From Candidatus Avimonas merdigallinarum (lineage in GTDB: Bacteria; Bacillota; Clostridia; Oscillospirales; Acutalibacteraceae): a stretch of 64,000 bases of DNA. Position 1 is the first letter of the stretch, and every line of letters starts with the position of its first letter. The notes below the pieces were generated by a model. It saw only the letters and a program-made list of their open reading frames with translations. It was not told where the DNA came from and made no database searches. Of the stretch, positions 63,150 to 64,000 are shown one piece after another. Made by a program: the position numbers and the translations under genes. Location: positions 1-64,000 of the forward strand of contig CAJFGS010000009.1 in assembly GCA_904377855.1 (NCBI GenBank). The letters run 5' to 3'.

Positions 63150-64000
63150 TCAATACCGGCCGCTTTTGTTTTTCCGGAGCAGCAGGAACAAAACCAGCGG
63201 CGCCCCGACGCAGGAGGTGATATTCCCCACCGCCAGTTCGCCGGGCGCGGCAACAGTCCTTGCCAGCAGGTCGCAGACCACCCCGAACACCGCCCCCAGC
63301 AGGAGGCTGGTCGGGATCAAAATCCGCGAATCCTCCGACTTGAGAAGGAGGCGGGACATATGGGGGACGCTCATCCCCACAAAGGCGACAGGTCCCGCAA
63401 AAGCGGTCACCACCGCCGTCAGCACCCCCGAGAACAGGATAATTAGGAAGCGCAGAAGCTTTGTGCTTACCCCCATGGTTTTGGCGTAGGATTCCCCCAG
63501 CAGATACAAGTTTAGGTTTTTGGATAATAGGAAGGACAGCACAAAAAAGACTATGCAGACAACGGCCAGGACCCGGACGTTGTCCCAGGTCATCAGGCTG
63601 AAGGAGCCCATCCCCCAGCGGGTGAAATCCGCCACCGCGTCGTTATCGGAGAGCGAGGTCAGAATCCCCACCACCGCGGAGCAGAGATAGCTCAGCATCA
63701 TCCCCACAATCAACAAGGTGGTGACGCTTTTGATTTTTTGCGCAAAGGCCAGGATTATCGCCATCATCGCCATGGAGCCGATAAAGCCGCCGACAAACAA
63801 AAACCAGGAATTATCCGTGGGCAGGCCGAAGGTAACCCCGCCCAGAACCGCCAGACCGACAAAAAGCCGCGCGCCGGAGGAAATCCCCAGCACATAGGGG
63901 TCCGCAATGGGGTTATTGAAAAGGATCTGCAGCAAAAGGCCCGCCAGCGCCAGCGCCGCCCCGCCGAACATGCTGGCAACCACCCGGCAGAGCCGCATGT
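63150..64000 (-). CDS. FecCD-type ABC transporter permease, partial
   Basis: The gene runs past the right edge; 283 codons at its C-terminal end are visible. It has the family segments RLCRVVASMFGGAALALAGL, NNPIADPYVLGISSGA and GPVAFVGMSVPHMSR, which contacts the ATPase, and about eight membrane spans. It is a BtuC/FhuB-like importer permease, and with the ATPase gene 138 bases downstream probably forms a corrinoid or chelate importer. The binding protein should lie beyond the edge. Confidence 0.88.
   Translation of the reverse strand, partial: MRLCRVVASMFGGAALALAGLLLQILFNNPIADPYVLGISSGARLFVGLAVLGGVTFGLPTDNSWFLFVGGFIGSMAMMAIILAFAQKIKSVTTLLIVGMMLSYLCSAVVGILTSLSDNDAVADFTRWGMGSFSLMTWDNVRVLAVVCIVFFVLSFLLSKNLNLYLLGESYAKTMGVSTKLLRFLIILFSGVLTAVVTAFAGPVAFVGMSVPHMSRLLLKSEDSRILIPTSLLLGAVFGVVCDLLARTVAAPGELAVGNITSCVGAPLVLFLLLRKNKSGRY

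Overview
The window reads as a chromosomal segment of an anaerobic Bacillota, most likely class Clostridia (Oscillospirales-like). The evidence is LL-diaminopimelate aminotransferase (DapL), an oxygen-independent (Cbi-type) cobalamin pathway, KtrAB potassium uptake, PF06541-type membrane proteins, strong AGGAGG ribosome binding sites and frequent TTG/GTG starts. Two compartments are visible. Positions 1 to about 24.5 kb are visibly AT-richer, carry almost only minus-strand accessory genes, and end at a tRNA-Thr/tRNA-Asp pair. Positions 25-64 kb are GC-richer and hold ordinary metabolic and repair genes.

Accessory part. Positions 1-9.1 kb hold a run of small mobile-element-like genes: a von Willebrand A protein, a macro-domain protein with an extra C-terminal domain, a pyrophosphatase-like protein, a metallophosphoesterase, a DUF1292 protein, a PcfJ-like protein, an S51-peptidase-like protein, a membrane protein and a standalone DnaA-like ATPase. 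The last of these abuts a truncated ABC exporter. Positions 10.7-20.3 kb form one compact operon with its own strong promoter and terminator. It encodes two paralogous NACHT/STAND NTPases that share a core but have different C-terminal sensor regions, a DUF218 protein, a 512-residue protein of unknown family and an atypical Ser/Thr kinase. This is the best candidate for an undescribed system: it looks like a multi-subunit sensing module, perhaps antiviral, in which the effector is a separate subunit. Positions 20.5-24.1 kb hold tightly overlapping small genes and a XF1762-type acyltransferase of mobile-element type. Two of these genes look broken, one by an amber codon and one by a frameshift. 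The tRNA 3' end faces this region, as at a classical integration site.

Core part. A ferritin-like protein and a FAD/Rieske oxidoreductase lie next to the tRNAs. Then come dapL, a carB gene fused in frame to dapF, and carA, behind a clear promoter. The DapL product is the substrate of the fused DapF. Next are a tyrosine phosphatase, a Rad3-type helicase with a nuclease domain, an MBL-fold hydrolase, an ArsC/Spx-like protein, putP, rarA, an esterase, glyA, a uracil/hypoxanthine-DNA-glycosylase-like protein, an aminoglycoside-phosphotransferase-like kinase, nth, two PF06541 proteins, an SGNH hydrolase and an SLOG protein. ktrB-ktrA sit behind a leader with an apparent transcription attenuator.

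From 53.2 kb to the right edge runs a minus-strand cobalamin operon: FecCD-type permease, ATPase, cbiJ, cbiD, cbiE (with a degenerate CbiT-like tail), cbiA, cbiB, a cobD-type decarboxylase, cobQ and cbiC. Genes overlap by 4 bases or lie a few dozen bases apart. It combines corrin-ring synthesis, amidation and side-chain attachment with an ABC importer that probably moves corrinoids or a related metal complex. No rRNA, CRISPR array or intact insertion sequence was seen.
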